Origin: an uncultured Bacilli bacterium
Lineage (GTDB): Bacteria; Bacillota_I; Bacilli_A; RF39; UBA660
NCBI GenBank assembly: GCA_934098565.1
Contig: CAKOON010000004.1
Location: 1-64,000, forward strand
Reading direction: 5' to 3'
DNA: 64,000 nucleotides
The position numbers and the translations under genes are program-made. Shown one piece after another: positions 9,873 through 17,641 of the stretch. Position 1 is the first letter of the stretch; each line of letters begins with the position of its first letter. The notes beneath the pieces are model-generated. The model had not been told where the DNA came from. It ran no database searches and saw nothing but the letters and a program-made list of their open reading frames with translations.

Positions 9873-10307
9873 TTAATAATTATTTAATCTTTTAGCTTGT
9901 CTTTGCAAGTCTCTTTCTTTAATAGTTTCTCTCTTATCATAAAGTTTTTTCCCTTTACATAAGCCAATTGTTACTTTGGCTTTGCCATTCTTAAAATGAA
10001 TATCTAAAGGAATTAAAGCATAGCCATTTCGAGTAACGCCAGTGTATAATTTTTTTATTTCATTCTTATGAAGAAGAAGTTTTCGAGTACGGCGTTCATC
10101 ATGGTTAAAGATATTACCTTCTTCATATTTACCAATAAAAGCATTTAGAAGATATACTTCATTTTTACGAATTAGGACATAAGAATCTCTTAAATCAACG
10201 GATGATTTGCGAATTGATTTAATTTCGGTACCTTTAAGTTCAATCCCCGCCTCATAAGTTTCTTCGATAAAATACTCAAATTTTGCTTTTCTGTTTACGA
10301 TTTCCAT
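9873..10307 (-). CDS. smpB: SmpB, tmRNA-binding protein
   Basis: SmpB carries tmRNA to stalled ribosomes for trans-translation. The 144-residue protein shows the OB-fold core (IELKGTEIKSIRKSSVDLRDS, then NIFNHDERRTRKLLLHK), the conserved GLCKGKKLYDKRE and a basic tail. The start lies inside rnr (32-nt overlap), the common rnr-smpB coupling. RNase R degrades the non-stop messages tagged by this system. The tmRNA gene itself is not in the window. Confidence 0.97.
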   Translation of the reverse strand: MEIVNRKAKFEYFIEETYEAGIELKGTEIKSIRKSSVDLRDSYVLIRKNEVYLLNAFIGKYEEGNIFNHDERRTRKLLLHKNEIKKLYTGVTRNGYALIPLDIHFKNGKAKVTIGLCKGKKLYDKRETIKERDLQRQAKRLNNY

Positions 10308-12402
10308 TTTTTTCTTCTACAATTTCAAAGTCAATCATCGCCGTTTCTTTGCTAGCAGCAACACAGCGGACTTTTACTTTATCTCCTAGTCTATATGTTT
10401 TTTTAGTACTTTTGCCAACCATGCTTAAAAGTTCAGGTATATAATAGAAATAATCACCTTTTAGAGTGCTGACATGTACTAAACCTTCAATTAAATTATC
10501 TAATTCAACGAAGAAGCCAAAATTGGTTATAGTGTTAATCTTGCCGATAAATTCTTCACCAATATGATTTTCCATGTACTCAGCCATTTTCATATCATCG
10601 ACATCTCGTTCAGCGTTTACAGCAGCTACTTCACGTTCACTACTATGAGCTGCTATCTGAGCAAGGGAGTTTTCTAAAGTATTGATAGTAGCTTTAGAAT
10701 AATCATTTTCCACCAAATACTTCTTCAAAAGTCGATGAACTTCTAGGTCAGGATAACGTCTAATTGGTGACGTAAAATGGGTATAAGCACGAGAAGCAAT
10801 ACCAAAGTGACCTAAATTTTCATTAGAATATTCGGCTTTACGCATACTACGAAGTAACATTTCGGAAAGAATAGCAAATTCTTTTTTATCTTTTAATTCA
10901 CTAAGAATACTTTGCATTGTACGTGGGGTTATTTCTTTGGTATTAGTTCTAATTTTGTAACCGAGAATTTTCACCATTGTCATAAATTCTTCGATTTTCT
11001 CTGGTTTAGGAACTTCATGAATACGATAGATAAATGGCAAATCCATGTTATAAATATGACTTGCAACACACTCATTGGCCGCTATCATGAAGTCTTCGAT
11101 TAATTTCTCACCTTCCCCACGAACACGTTTTTCAATATCGATGGCATGACCTTCTTCATCTTGAATAATTTTAACTTCATCTAAATCAAAATCAATATAG
11201 CCTCTTTTTTCTTTAGCTTTTCTAAGAATTTTGGCTAGTTTATGCATTTCTTTTAAAATAGCAGCAAAGTCTTCATAGCCATCAGGAATAGTGTTTTCCA
11301 TGATAATTTTATTAACATTTTTATAAGTCATTTTTTTGCGACTCTTTAAGTAACTAGGAAAAATGTCATAAGATACCAATTGTCCTTCCGAATTATAAGT
11401 CATAACACATGACATACTAAGACGAATAACACCTTCGTTTAGAGAACAAATACCATTAGAAAGTTTATGAGGCAACATAGGAATTACAGTATCGGCTAGA
11501 TAAGAAGAAGTCCCACGATTATAAGCCTCATCGCCAAGAGCTGTATTTTCTTTAACATAATTAGAGACGTCGGCAATATGAACTCCTAATACGTAGTTAT
11601 CGCCATCTTTTTCCAAACTAATGGCATCATCAATATCTTTAGTATCATCACCGTCAATAGTAAAAATCACTTTGTCAGTTAAATCACGGCGATTTTTTAG
11701 TTCCCTAGGGTCAACTTCATCAGGAATATCATCAAGTTCCTCAATGACCTTAGGATTAAAATCTTCATAAATACCATATTTATAAGCAATACTTAAAATA
11801 TCTACTTGGGGGTCATTTTTATGTCCTATTATTTTTAAGACATCACCTAAATATAGACGATTTTTAAGGTGCTCTGTAATTTCTACTAAAACTTTATGGC
11901 CTTCAACACAGTTATGGGTTGTATCAGGATTTAATAAAACCATTATATCTTTATTAGAGTCATCTAACTTTAAGTACATTTTATGTTGCTTAACATAGAC
12001 TTCTCCAACAACATTCTTTAAGTCCCTCTTAATTATTTTAACAATTTTTCCCTCTAATCTCTCACCTTTAGAAGTTACTTCACATAAGACAATGTCATCA
12101 GAAATAGCGTCTTTTAAATTGGTTTTATCAATATAAATATCATCTTCTTCAGGAAGAATGACAAATCCAAAGCCTTTTTTATTAACAGATAATCTACCAA
12201 TTTTAAGAGAAGGACAGTTCTTTAAAAGAATATATTTGCCTTTCTTCGTATAAAAAACTTGATATTCATTAATTAAACAATTCAAAGTATCTTGTAATTC
12301 TTTTAACTCCTCCGCTGTTTTTAAGTTTAATAAATCATTTATTTCGATTAAAGTCTTAGCTTCATGTATATTTTTTAGTGTATTTAAAACTTGATCTTTC
12401 AT
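10276..12402 (-). CDS. rnr: Ribonuclease R
   Basis: This processive 3'-5' exoribonuclease of 708 residues has an N-terminal winged-helix-like part and cold-shock domains (around 60-230). The RNB catalytic domain carries the metal-binding signature DGDDTKDIDDAISL at about 250-263, and a C-terminal S1 domain lies at about 615-690 (FIGKINTITNFGFFVELDN). It degrades structured RNA and acts with SmpB/tmRNA. AAAGGAT precedes its ATG. It sits between a pilin gene and smpB in one operon. Confidence 0.97.
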   Translation of the reverse strand: MKDQVLNTLKNIHEAKTLIEINDLLNLKTAEELKELQDTLNCLINEYQVFYTKKGKYILLKNCPSLKIGRLSVNKKGFGFVILPEEDDIYIDKTNLKDAISDDIVLCEVTSKGERLEGKIVKIIKRDLKNVVGEVYVKQHKMYLKLDDSNKDIMVLLNPDTTHNCVEGHKVLVEITEHLKNRLYLGDVLKIIGHKNDPQVDILSIAYKYGIYEDFNPKVIEELDDIPDEVDPRELKNRRDLTDKVIFTIDGDDTKDIDDAISLEKDGDNYVLGVHIADVSNYVKENTALGDEAYNRGTSSYLADTVIPMLPHKLSNGICSLNEGVIRLSMSCVMTYNSEGQLVSYDIFPSYLKSRKKMTYKNVNKIIMENTIPDGYEDFAAILKEMHKLAKILRKAKEKRGYIDFDLDEVKIIQDEEGHAIDIEKRVRGEGEKLIEDFMIAANECVASHIYNMDLPFIYRIHEVPKPEKIEEFMTMVKILGYKIRTNTKEITPRTMQSILSELKDKKEFAILSEMLLRSMRKAEYSNENLGHFGIASRAYTHFTSPIRRYPDLEVHRLLKKYLVENDYSKATINTLENSLAQIAAHSSEREVAAVNAERDVDDMKMAEYMENHIGEEFIGKINTITNFGFFVELDNLIEGLVHVSTLKGDYFYYIPELLSMVGKSTKKTYRLGDKVKVRCVAASKETAMIDFEIVEEKNGNRKQKSKI

Positions 12403-12423
12403 ATAATCCTTTCTATTATTTTA

Positions 12424-12849
12424 TTATGAAATATTTTTCACTTGATGAAATTCACATTTTTTTACTTTATAGCCACCATCATTATCCCAAAAAATAGCAA
12501 CATAACTACTATTAGTATTTAATTTTGTTTGAATATCAAGGCCAGTATCATCATAAGCAGCATAACCATCTATTAAACCGTTTTTTATTAATTGTGTTAA
12601 AGTTATTCGGCACTGGCCGCTTGGTTTAGCCATACATTCATCACGGGTAAAATTAGCAATTGTTTTAATATTTATACTGTCAACTGCATTACAAGCCACT
12701 TCGGTTATACGCTTATTATTTTTTTCCTCAACAGATTGTTCCTGCTTGCTTGTACTACCACCTAAATTAATAACTACAACAGTCGATGATAAAACAATTA
12801 GAAGAATGGTTGCAATCAATTCAATTAATGTAAAACCTCTTTTATTCAT
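12424..12849 (-). CDS. orphan type IV prepilin-like protein
   Basis: The 141-residue protein begins with a class prepilin leader, MNKRG then FTLIELIATILLI, giving a predicted cleavage between G5 and F6 and the conserved E at +5. The rest is a short pseudopilin head domain with three cysteines. No prepilin peptidase, assembly ATPase or other com/pil gene is in the window. The pilin must therefore use machinery encoded elsewhere, for example a competence pseudopilus. It heads the rnr-smpB operon, 22 nt upstream of rnr. Confidence 0.85.
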   Translation of the reverse strand: MNKRGFTLIELIATILLIVLSSTVVVINLGGSTSKQEQSVEEKNNKRITEVACNAVDSINIKTIANFTRDECMAKPSGQCRITLTQLIKNGLIDGYAAYDDTGLDIQTKLNTNSSYVAIFWDNDGGYKVKKCEFHQVKNIS

Positions 12850-12866
12850 TTTCTACCTCTAATTAC

Positions 12867-12872
12867 ATTATA
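12867..12872 (-). promoter_or_regulatory. -10 element upstream of the prepilin operon
   Basis: A perfect TATAAT lies on the minus strand 18 nt before the start codon. No good -35 is seen; the AGAGGT ribosome site follows. Weak as a stand-alone promoter call. Confidence 0.4.
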
Positions 12873-12885
12873 AGGCATATTTAAT

Positions 12886-12917
12886 TTAAAAAAAAGTCTT
12901 TTAATTGTAAGACTTTT
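12886..12917 (-). terminator. rho-independent terminator of secG
   Basis: The stem AAAAGTCTT/AAGACTTTT overlaps the secG stop codon and runs into eight T on the minus strand. Confidence 0.85.
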
Positions 12918-13134
12918 ATTTTTGTAAAAATATAATTAACGCTATCACGAAAAAGAGAATTCCTAATATTAAAGTTAAACGACTGATAAGTAATTCTAAT
13001 CCTCTTTCTTTTTGATGAGTAAACAAGGCTTCATTGCCACCAGATATAATTTGACCGGCATCGCTTGCTTTATTGCTTTGTAATAAGACTATAGCAATTA
13101 AAAATATTGATACAACTAATAGTGCGGTTTCCAT
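12916..13134 (-). CDS. secG: SecG, preprotein translocase subunit
   Basis: SecG assists the SecYE channel in protein export. The 72-residue protein has two membrane helices separated by the family signature VLLQSNKASDAGQIISGG. A longer frame starts at 13188, but the promoter mapped at 13160-13188 puts the transcript start near 13153. That leaves only the ATGs at 13149 and 13134. GGAAGTGG is correctly spaced before 13134, so that start was chosen. It is monocistronic with its own terminator; secG-rnr-smpB is a common Bacillota neighbourhood. Confidence 0.93.
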   Translation of the reverse strand: METALLVVSIFLIAIVLLQSNKASDAGQIISGGNEALFTHQKERGLELLISRLTLILGILFFVIALIIFLQK

Positions 13135-13159
13135 GATTGCCACTTCCATTTCTTGTAAA

Positions 13160-13188
13160 ACTATATCATACTTAGCAAGCAATTTCAA
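13160..13188 (-). promoter_or_regulatory. secG promoter
   Basis: The elements are -35 TTGAAA (13183-13188), exactly 17 bp and -10 TATAGT (13160-13165) on the minus strand. The predicted start decides the secG initiation codon. Confidence 0.7.
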
Positions 13189-13216
13189 GAATTAAAGCAA
13201 ATTATAGTTTAAATGC

Positions 13217-14449
13217 TTACTTCTCAGTTAGTTTTTCTTCGATTCTTAGTAAGCGGTTGTATTTAGCTATTCTTTCACCACGAGATAGAGAACCAGTTTT
13301 GATATATGGAATATCTAAGCCAACAGCTAAATCAGCAATAAAGGTATCTTCAGTTTCACCACTACGATGAGAAATTACCATTTTATAGTTATTTTGTCTA
13401 GCAAGTAAAATTGTTTGCATCATTTCAGAAACAGTGCCAATTTGGTTAGCTTTTAATAAAATGGCATTACCCGCATGCATATCGATAGCTTTTTGTAAGA
13501 ATTTCTTATTAGTTACGAAGTAATCATCGCCAACAAGCATGATTTTTTCCCCAATTTTAGCTGTTAATTTTACTAATGACTCAAAATCATCTTCCATGAA
13601 AGCATCTTCAATACTGATAATTGGATATTTAGCAATTAAATCTAAATAATAATTCATTAAATCTTCACTTGTTAAATTCTTCTTATCAACGCTGTAAGTT
13701 TTTGTTGCATCATCGTACATTTCACTTGAAGCGGCATCTAAAGCAATAAATACTTCTTCGCCTGGTTTATAGCCAGCTTCAGTTATAGCTTTAACAATAA
13801 GTTCTAAAGCTTCTTCGTTATTTTTTAAGTTAGGAGCGAAACCACCTTCGTCACCAACACCAGTTGATAATCCCATACTGTCAAGAAGCTTCTTTAAAGT
13901 ATGAAACACTTCGGCGCCGGCTCTTAATCTTTCTTTAAATGGTTTGATAACAGGAACAATCATAAATTCTTGAATATCTAAATCATTATTAGCATGCTTA
14001 CCACCATTAATGATATTCATCATAGGAATTGGAAGACCTACATTACCGTTAGAAACGAATTCATATAGCTCTTTATTAGCAGCTTTAGCAGCCGCTTTCA
14101 AACAAGCTAAAGAAACAGCTAAAGTTGCATTGGCACCTAAATTAGTTTTAAATTCAGTTCCGTCTAATTTTAATAAAGTCGCGTCGATTTCATTTTGAAT
14201 TAGTTCTTTTCCTTCTAGTTCTTTAGCAATAATATTATTAACATTGGATACAGCTTTTAAAACACCTTTACCATTATAACGATTTTTATCGCCATCTCTT
14301 AGTTCTAAAGCTTCTCTAGAACCGGTTGAAGCACCAGATGGAACAGAAGCAGTTGCAATAACACCATTTTCTAATTCGCAATCACATTCGACAGTTGGAT
14401 TTCCTCTTGAATCAAGGATTTCTCTTGCAAATATTTTCTTTATTTTCAT
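13217..14449 (-). CDS. eno: Enolase
   Basis: Enolase converts 2-phosphoglycerate to phosphoenolpyruvate in glycolysis. Its landmarks are all present: REILDSRGNPTVE at the start, SGASTG, GDEGGFAP, metal ligands in ALDAASSE and SIEDAF, LVGDD, and the lysine-bearing ILLKANQIGT followed by ISHRSGETED. At 410 residues it is about 20 shorter than usual because the C-terminus stops soon after NRLLRIEE. The substrate loop reads GGKHANND rather than the common GGSHADNN. A good promoter and GAAGGTGG ribosome site precede it. Confidence 0.97.
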   Translation of the reverse strand: MKIKKIFAREILDSRGNPTVECDCELENGVIATASVPSGASTGSREALELRDGDKNRYNGKGVLKAVSNVNNIIAKELEGKELIQNEIDATLLKLDGTEFKTNLGANATLAVSLACLKAAAKAANKELYEFVSNGNVGLPIPMMNIINGGKHANNDLDIQEFMIVPVIKPFKERLRAGAEVFHTLKKLLDSMGLSTGVGDEGGFAPNLKNNEEALELIVKAITEAGYKPGEEVFIALDAASSEMYDDATKTYSVDKKNLTSEDLMNYYLDLIAKYPIISIEDAFMEDDFESLVKLTAKIGEKIMLVGDDYFVTNKKFLQKAIDMHAGNAILLKANQIGTVSEMMQTILLARQNNYKMVISHRSGETEDTFIADLAVGLDIPYIKTGSLSRGERIAKYNRLLRIEEKLTEK

Positions 14450-14480
14450 ATAATTACCACCTTCATTTTTGTACCCTTAT

Positions 14481-14509
14481 AGTATACATCTTTTTATTTT
14501 TTTTAGCAA
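14481..14509 (-). promoter_or_regulatory. eno promoter
   Basis: On the minus strand: -35 TTGCTA (14504-14509), 17 bp, -10 TATACT (14481-14486). Confidence 0.75.
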
Positions 14510-14519
14510 TAAAATACTC

Positions 14520-14548
14520 TTGAAAATAAGTTGATTGCCCCATATAAT
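14520..14548 (+). promoter_or_regulatory. consensus plus-strand promoter with no plus-strand gene
   Basis: The elements are TTGAAA (14520-14525), 17 bp and TATAAT (14543-14548). A transcript from about 14555 would run antisense into the end of the HdeD-like gene. The perfect arms CAGTCTTTT (14561-14569) and AAAAGACTG (14614-14622) would enclose a 44-nt loop. Confidence 0.5.
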
Positions 14549-14605
14549 CTAGTTGTTAATCAGTCTTTTATGATAAATACAAGTTTTTAATGATAGCTAA
14601 TTATT

Positions 14606-14637
14606 TTCAAAAGAAAAGACTGCTATTAAAGCAATCT
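14606..14637 (-). terminator. rho-independent terminator of the HdeD-like gene
   Basis: The stem AGATTGCT/AGCAGTCT (one wobble) with loop TTAAT is followed by TTTTCTTTT on the minus strand. It overlaps the stop. Confidence 0.7.
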
Positions 14638-15209
14638 TACTCAAAAAATATTTTAACAAATTCTTTAACTCTTTGTCTAAATAATATTTGTTGCAAAAAG
14701 TCAATAGCAGCATATACACAAGTGATTACGCCAACAAAAGTTGTTAAAACTAAAGCAGTTTTAAAAGGATTAATGATTACGATAATGCCTATAATTAATG
14801 TTAATATAGAAGTAACTAGGGAAAATAACCATGTCTCCTCATTAAATTTCTTTAGTTGTAGAGCTAAAGCAAACTTAAATGACGCTGATAAAATTAGCCA
14901 AATCCCAAGACCGATAGTTATTATTCCCGATAAAGATAAAGGATTAATAATCATAAAAATACCAGCAATAGCACTTAAAATACCATAAGTAGCTTCGGCA
15001 ACAAAGAAGGAACTATGTTGCATATTAACAATATACTTAATGATGTTATAAATACCAACAACAATCAAAGTAATGCCAAAGCCGACACCTAACACAGTTG
15101 TGGAACTACTAGGATTACTAGCAAAGTAGACACCAATGGCAAAAAGTAAAATATCGATTACCATTTGACCATAAGTAGCAATATTAAATAATTTTTTCTT
15201 CTCTTTCAT
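14637..15209 (-). CDS. DUF308 (HdeD-like) membrane protein
   Basis: The 190-residue protein has six predicted membrane helices arranged as repeated pairs (GVYFASNP, IAGIFMIINP, IIGIIVIINP), the hallmark of the DUF308/HdeD family. E. coli HdeD is linked to acid resistance; the molecular role in Bacillota is unknown. A second DUF308 gene lies at 39763-40398. It follows the beta-lactamase-fold gene by 49 nt and may be cotranscribed with it. Confidence 0.88.
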   Translation of the reverse strand: MKEKKKLFNIATYGQMVIDILLFAIGVYFASNPSSSTTVLGVGFGITLIVVGIYNIIKYIVNMQHSSFFVAEATYGILSAIAGIFMIINPLSLSGIITIGLGIWLILSASFKFALALQLKKFNEETWLFSLVTSILTLIIGIIVIINPFKTALVLTTFVGVITCVYAAIDFLQQILFRQRVKEFVKIFFE

Positions 15210-15258
15210 AATTTACCTTTCCAACAATATTGTAAAATTTTAATTTTTAATTGTCAAA

Positions 15259-16308
15259 CTATTCTAAACCATAAATTTGCTGTTGACAATAATTTGTTCT
15301 ATTACTGTAGAAAGTGTCTTCTAGTTCTTGATACTTCTTATTAATATTATAAACAATCTCTTTATAGTTACCATTACCCAACTCGGTTAGAATGCTTGCA
15401 TAATACGGATGGCTATAATAAACAATCCCATTATTATGAAAATAAATATCATACTGACCATATTTAGTAGCAGCTTCGATTTTATTATTTTCATCTTTTA
15501 AGTAATTATCTTGACTGGACGTAAAATATGATTTTAACTCTTCACCTAGCGTAGAATTGCTGTTTATAAAATTATACAATTCTTTTACATATATTATAGC
15601 ATCATTGACATTAATATCCCCGAAATTATCTTTTCCAAGAACAGTATGATTTAAAGTTGATGTAGCACCGAGAGAACTACCAAAAGCTTTCAAATTATCA
15701 TAACCAATATAGTTGATCAACATATGATGGGCAGTATTATCACTAACAGTAATAGCATACTTAACAAGGTCCCGCAAACTTACCATATCATTAATTTTGT
15801 GTTTAGCCATGCCAGATGAATAACTAGATTTAAATTTAGCTAAATATTTAATCGTTTCATCTAAATTAATATTTCCTTTAGCAGCTTCTTCATAAATATA
15901 TAAGGCATCAAGCATTTTAATGGTGCTAGCAGCATAATAGATTTTATCCTGATTATACGCATAAGTATAGTTAGTTTTAATATCTACAAATTTTACACTA
16001 ACGCTATATTTTTTTAAATATGTTGTTAACTCAATTTCTTTTTGCTCTAAGTTTCCTGTTTTTTCTTCGTCTGTATATTCTTGAACTAAGCAATCATTAT
16101 ATTTTTTTTCTAGCTCTACTTTTTTATCTTGTTTAGACTTTATCGCTTCAATCTTTTCTTTTAAATAATCATAAGTACTGTTAAAAGTTTCTTCATAATT
16201 ATTAAAAGAATTTTTCAATATCATAAATAAAGCAATTAAAATCATAATTAGTAAAATAGTACGGGGAGCTTTTTTTAATTTTCTCTTTTTTTTTCGTTTC
16301 TTGGCCAT
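15259..16308 (-). CDS. class A beta-lactamase-fold serine hydrolase, membrane anchored
   Basis: The 349-residue protein has a very basic N-terminus, one membrane helix (about 17-32) and a charged coiled-coil-like linker (about 45-95). The outside domain is of the class A beta-lactamase/DD-peptidase fold: SxxK at S128-K131 (ASTIKM), SDN at 189-191, and KYG at 282-284 where KTG is usual. No clear omega-loop ExxLN glutamate is seen. A penicillin-interacting or peptidoglycan hydrolase role is therefore more likely than antibiotic hydrolysis. Confidence 0.82.
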   Translation of the reverse strand: MAKKRKKKRKLKKAPRTILLIMILIALFMILKNSFNNYEETFNSTYDYLKEKIEAIKSKQDKKVELEKKYNDCLVQEYTDEEKTGNLEQKEIELTTYLKKYSVSVKFVDIKTNYTYAYNQDKIYYAASTIKMLDALYIYEEAAKGNINLDETIKYLAKFKSSYSSGMAKHKINDMVSLRDLVKYAITVSDNTAHHMLINYIGYDNLKAFGSSLGATSTLNHTVLGKDNFGDINVNDAIIYVKELYNFINSNSTLGEELKSYFTSSQDNYLKDENNKIEAATKYGQYDIYFHNNGIVYYSHPYYASILTELGNGNYKEIVYNINKKYQELEDTFYSNRTNYCQQQIYGLE

Positions 16309-16345
16309 ATGACACCTACTTAAATATATTATACCTAATTTTAGG

Positions 16346-16377
16346 CGAAAAAAAAGTGAAACATTAAAGTTTCACTT
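16346..16377 (-). terminator. rho-independent terminator of the str operon
   Basis: A perfect 9-bp stem AAGTGAAAC/GTTTCACTT is followed by eight T on the minus strand after the tuf stop. Confidence 0.9.
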
Positions 16378-16393
16378 AATCTTCTAAGTTTAA

Positions 16394-17569
16394 TTACTCA
16401 ATAATGTCAGTAACAGAACCAGCACCTACAGTACGTCCACCTTCACGGATAGAGAACTTAGTACCTTTTTCTAAGGCAATTGGAGCAATTAATTCTACTG
16501 TCATATCAACATTGTCGCCTGGCATAACCATTTCAACACCTGCTGGTAATTCAATAACACCTGTAACATCAGTTGTTCTGAAATAGAATTGAGGTCTGTA
16601 GTTTGAGAAGAATGGAGTATGACGTCCGCCTTCTTCTTTGCTTAATACATAAACTTTAGCAGTAAATTTATGATGAGGAGTAACTGAACCTGGTTTAGCA
16701 AGAACTTGTCCACGTTCAACTTCATCACGGTTAATACCACGAAGTAATGCACCAGCATTGTCACCAGCTTGAGCAAAGTCTAGAGATTTTCTAAACATTT
16801 CGATACCAGTAACAACAGTCTTTCTTGTAGGTTTAAGACCAACGATTTCAACTTCATCGTTAAGTTGTAATTTACCACGTTCTACACGACCAGTAACAAC
16901 TGTACCACGTCCAGAAATAGTAAATACATCTTCGATACTCATTAAGAATGGTTTATCTAAGTCTCTTACAGGAACATCAAAATATGTATCGCAAGCTTCC
17001 ATTAATTTCTTAATTGCACCGGCACCCATATCAGATTCATCACCTTCAAGAGCTTTAAGAGCAGATCCACGGATGATAGGACAATCAGCATCAAAACCAT
17101 ATTCTCCTAATAATTCACGGATTTCCATTTCTACTAAGTCTAATAATTCAGGATCTTCAACCATATCGCATTTGTTGATAAATACAAGAATTTTAGGAAC
17201 ACCTACTTGACGAGCAAGTAAAATATGTTCTCTAGTTTGAGGCATAGGGCCATCTGTTGCTGAAACAACTAGGATAGCACCATCCATTTGAGCTGCACCA
17301 GTAATCATGTTTTTAACGTAGTCAGCATGGCCTGGGCAATCTACGTGAGCATAGTGACGAGTTGCAGTTTCATACTCAACGTGAGCGGTATTAATTGTAA
17401 TACCTCTTTCTCTTTCTTCAGGAGCTGCATCGATTTCTGAATAATCTTTGAACTCTTTACTGAAATATTTAGTAATAGCAGCAGTTAAAGTAGTTTTACC
17501 ATGGTCTACATGACCAATAGTACCAATATTTAAATGCTCTTTACTTCTGTCAAATTTTTCTTTTGCCAT
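16394..17569 (-). CDS. tuf: Elongation factor Tu
   Basis: The GTPase delivers aminoacyl-tRNA to the ribosome. The G1 motif GHVDHGKT, DCPGHADY and NKCD are intact, followed by the beta-barrel domains ending in GGRTVGAGSVTDIIE. The length of 391 residues is within the usual range. It is the last gene of rpsL-rpsG-fusA-tuf, separated from fusA by 72 nt that contain an extra promoter, which allows tuf to be made above the operon level. GAAGGAGAA is the ribosome site. Confidence 0.99.
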   Translation of the reverse strand: MAKEKFDRSKEHLNIGTIGHVDHGKTTLTAAITKYFSKEFKDYSEIDAAPEERERGITINTAHVEYETATRHYAHVDCPGHADYVKNMITGAAQMDGAILVVSATDGPMPQTREHILLARQVGVPKILVFINKCDMVEDPELLDLVEMEIRELLGEYGFDADCPIIRGSALKALEGDESDMGAGAIKKLMEACDTYFDVPVRDLDKPFLMSIEDVFTISGRGTVVTGRVERGKLQLNDEVEIVGLKPTRKTVVTGIEMFRKSLDFAQAGDNAGALLRGINRDEVERGQVLAKPGSVTPHHKFTAKVYVLSKEEGGRHTPFFSNYRPQFYFRTTDVTGVIELPAGVEMVMPGDNVDMTVELIAPIALEKGTKFSIREGGRTVGAGSVTDIIE

Positions 17570-17603
17570 ATTAAATATTCTCCTTCTTTTTAATTACATA
17601 TTT

Positions 17604-17632
17604 ATTTTATCTAATGCTTGATGTTTTTTCAA
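17604..17632 (-). promoter_or_regulatory. internal tuf promoter
   Basis: On the minus strand: TTGAAA (17627-17632), 17 bp, TAAAAT (17604-17609), in the fusA-tuf gap. Confidence 0.6.
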
Positions 17633-17641
17633 GTATTATTT

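Noticed and set aside
14590..14988. 132-codon plus-strand frame after the antisense promoter
   Set aside because: It is the complement of the HdeD-like membrane gene, whose minus-strand frame has clear family homology. There is no ribosome site before the ATG.
15259..16308. Antibiotic-resistance beta-lactamase
   Set aside because: SxxK and SDN are present, but KTG is replaced by KYG and no omega-loop ExxLN is visible. A long membrane-anchored linker argues for a cell-wall role.
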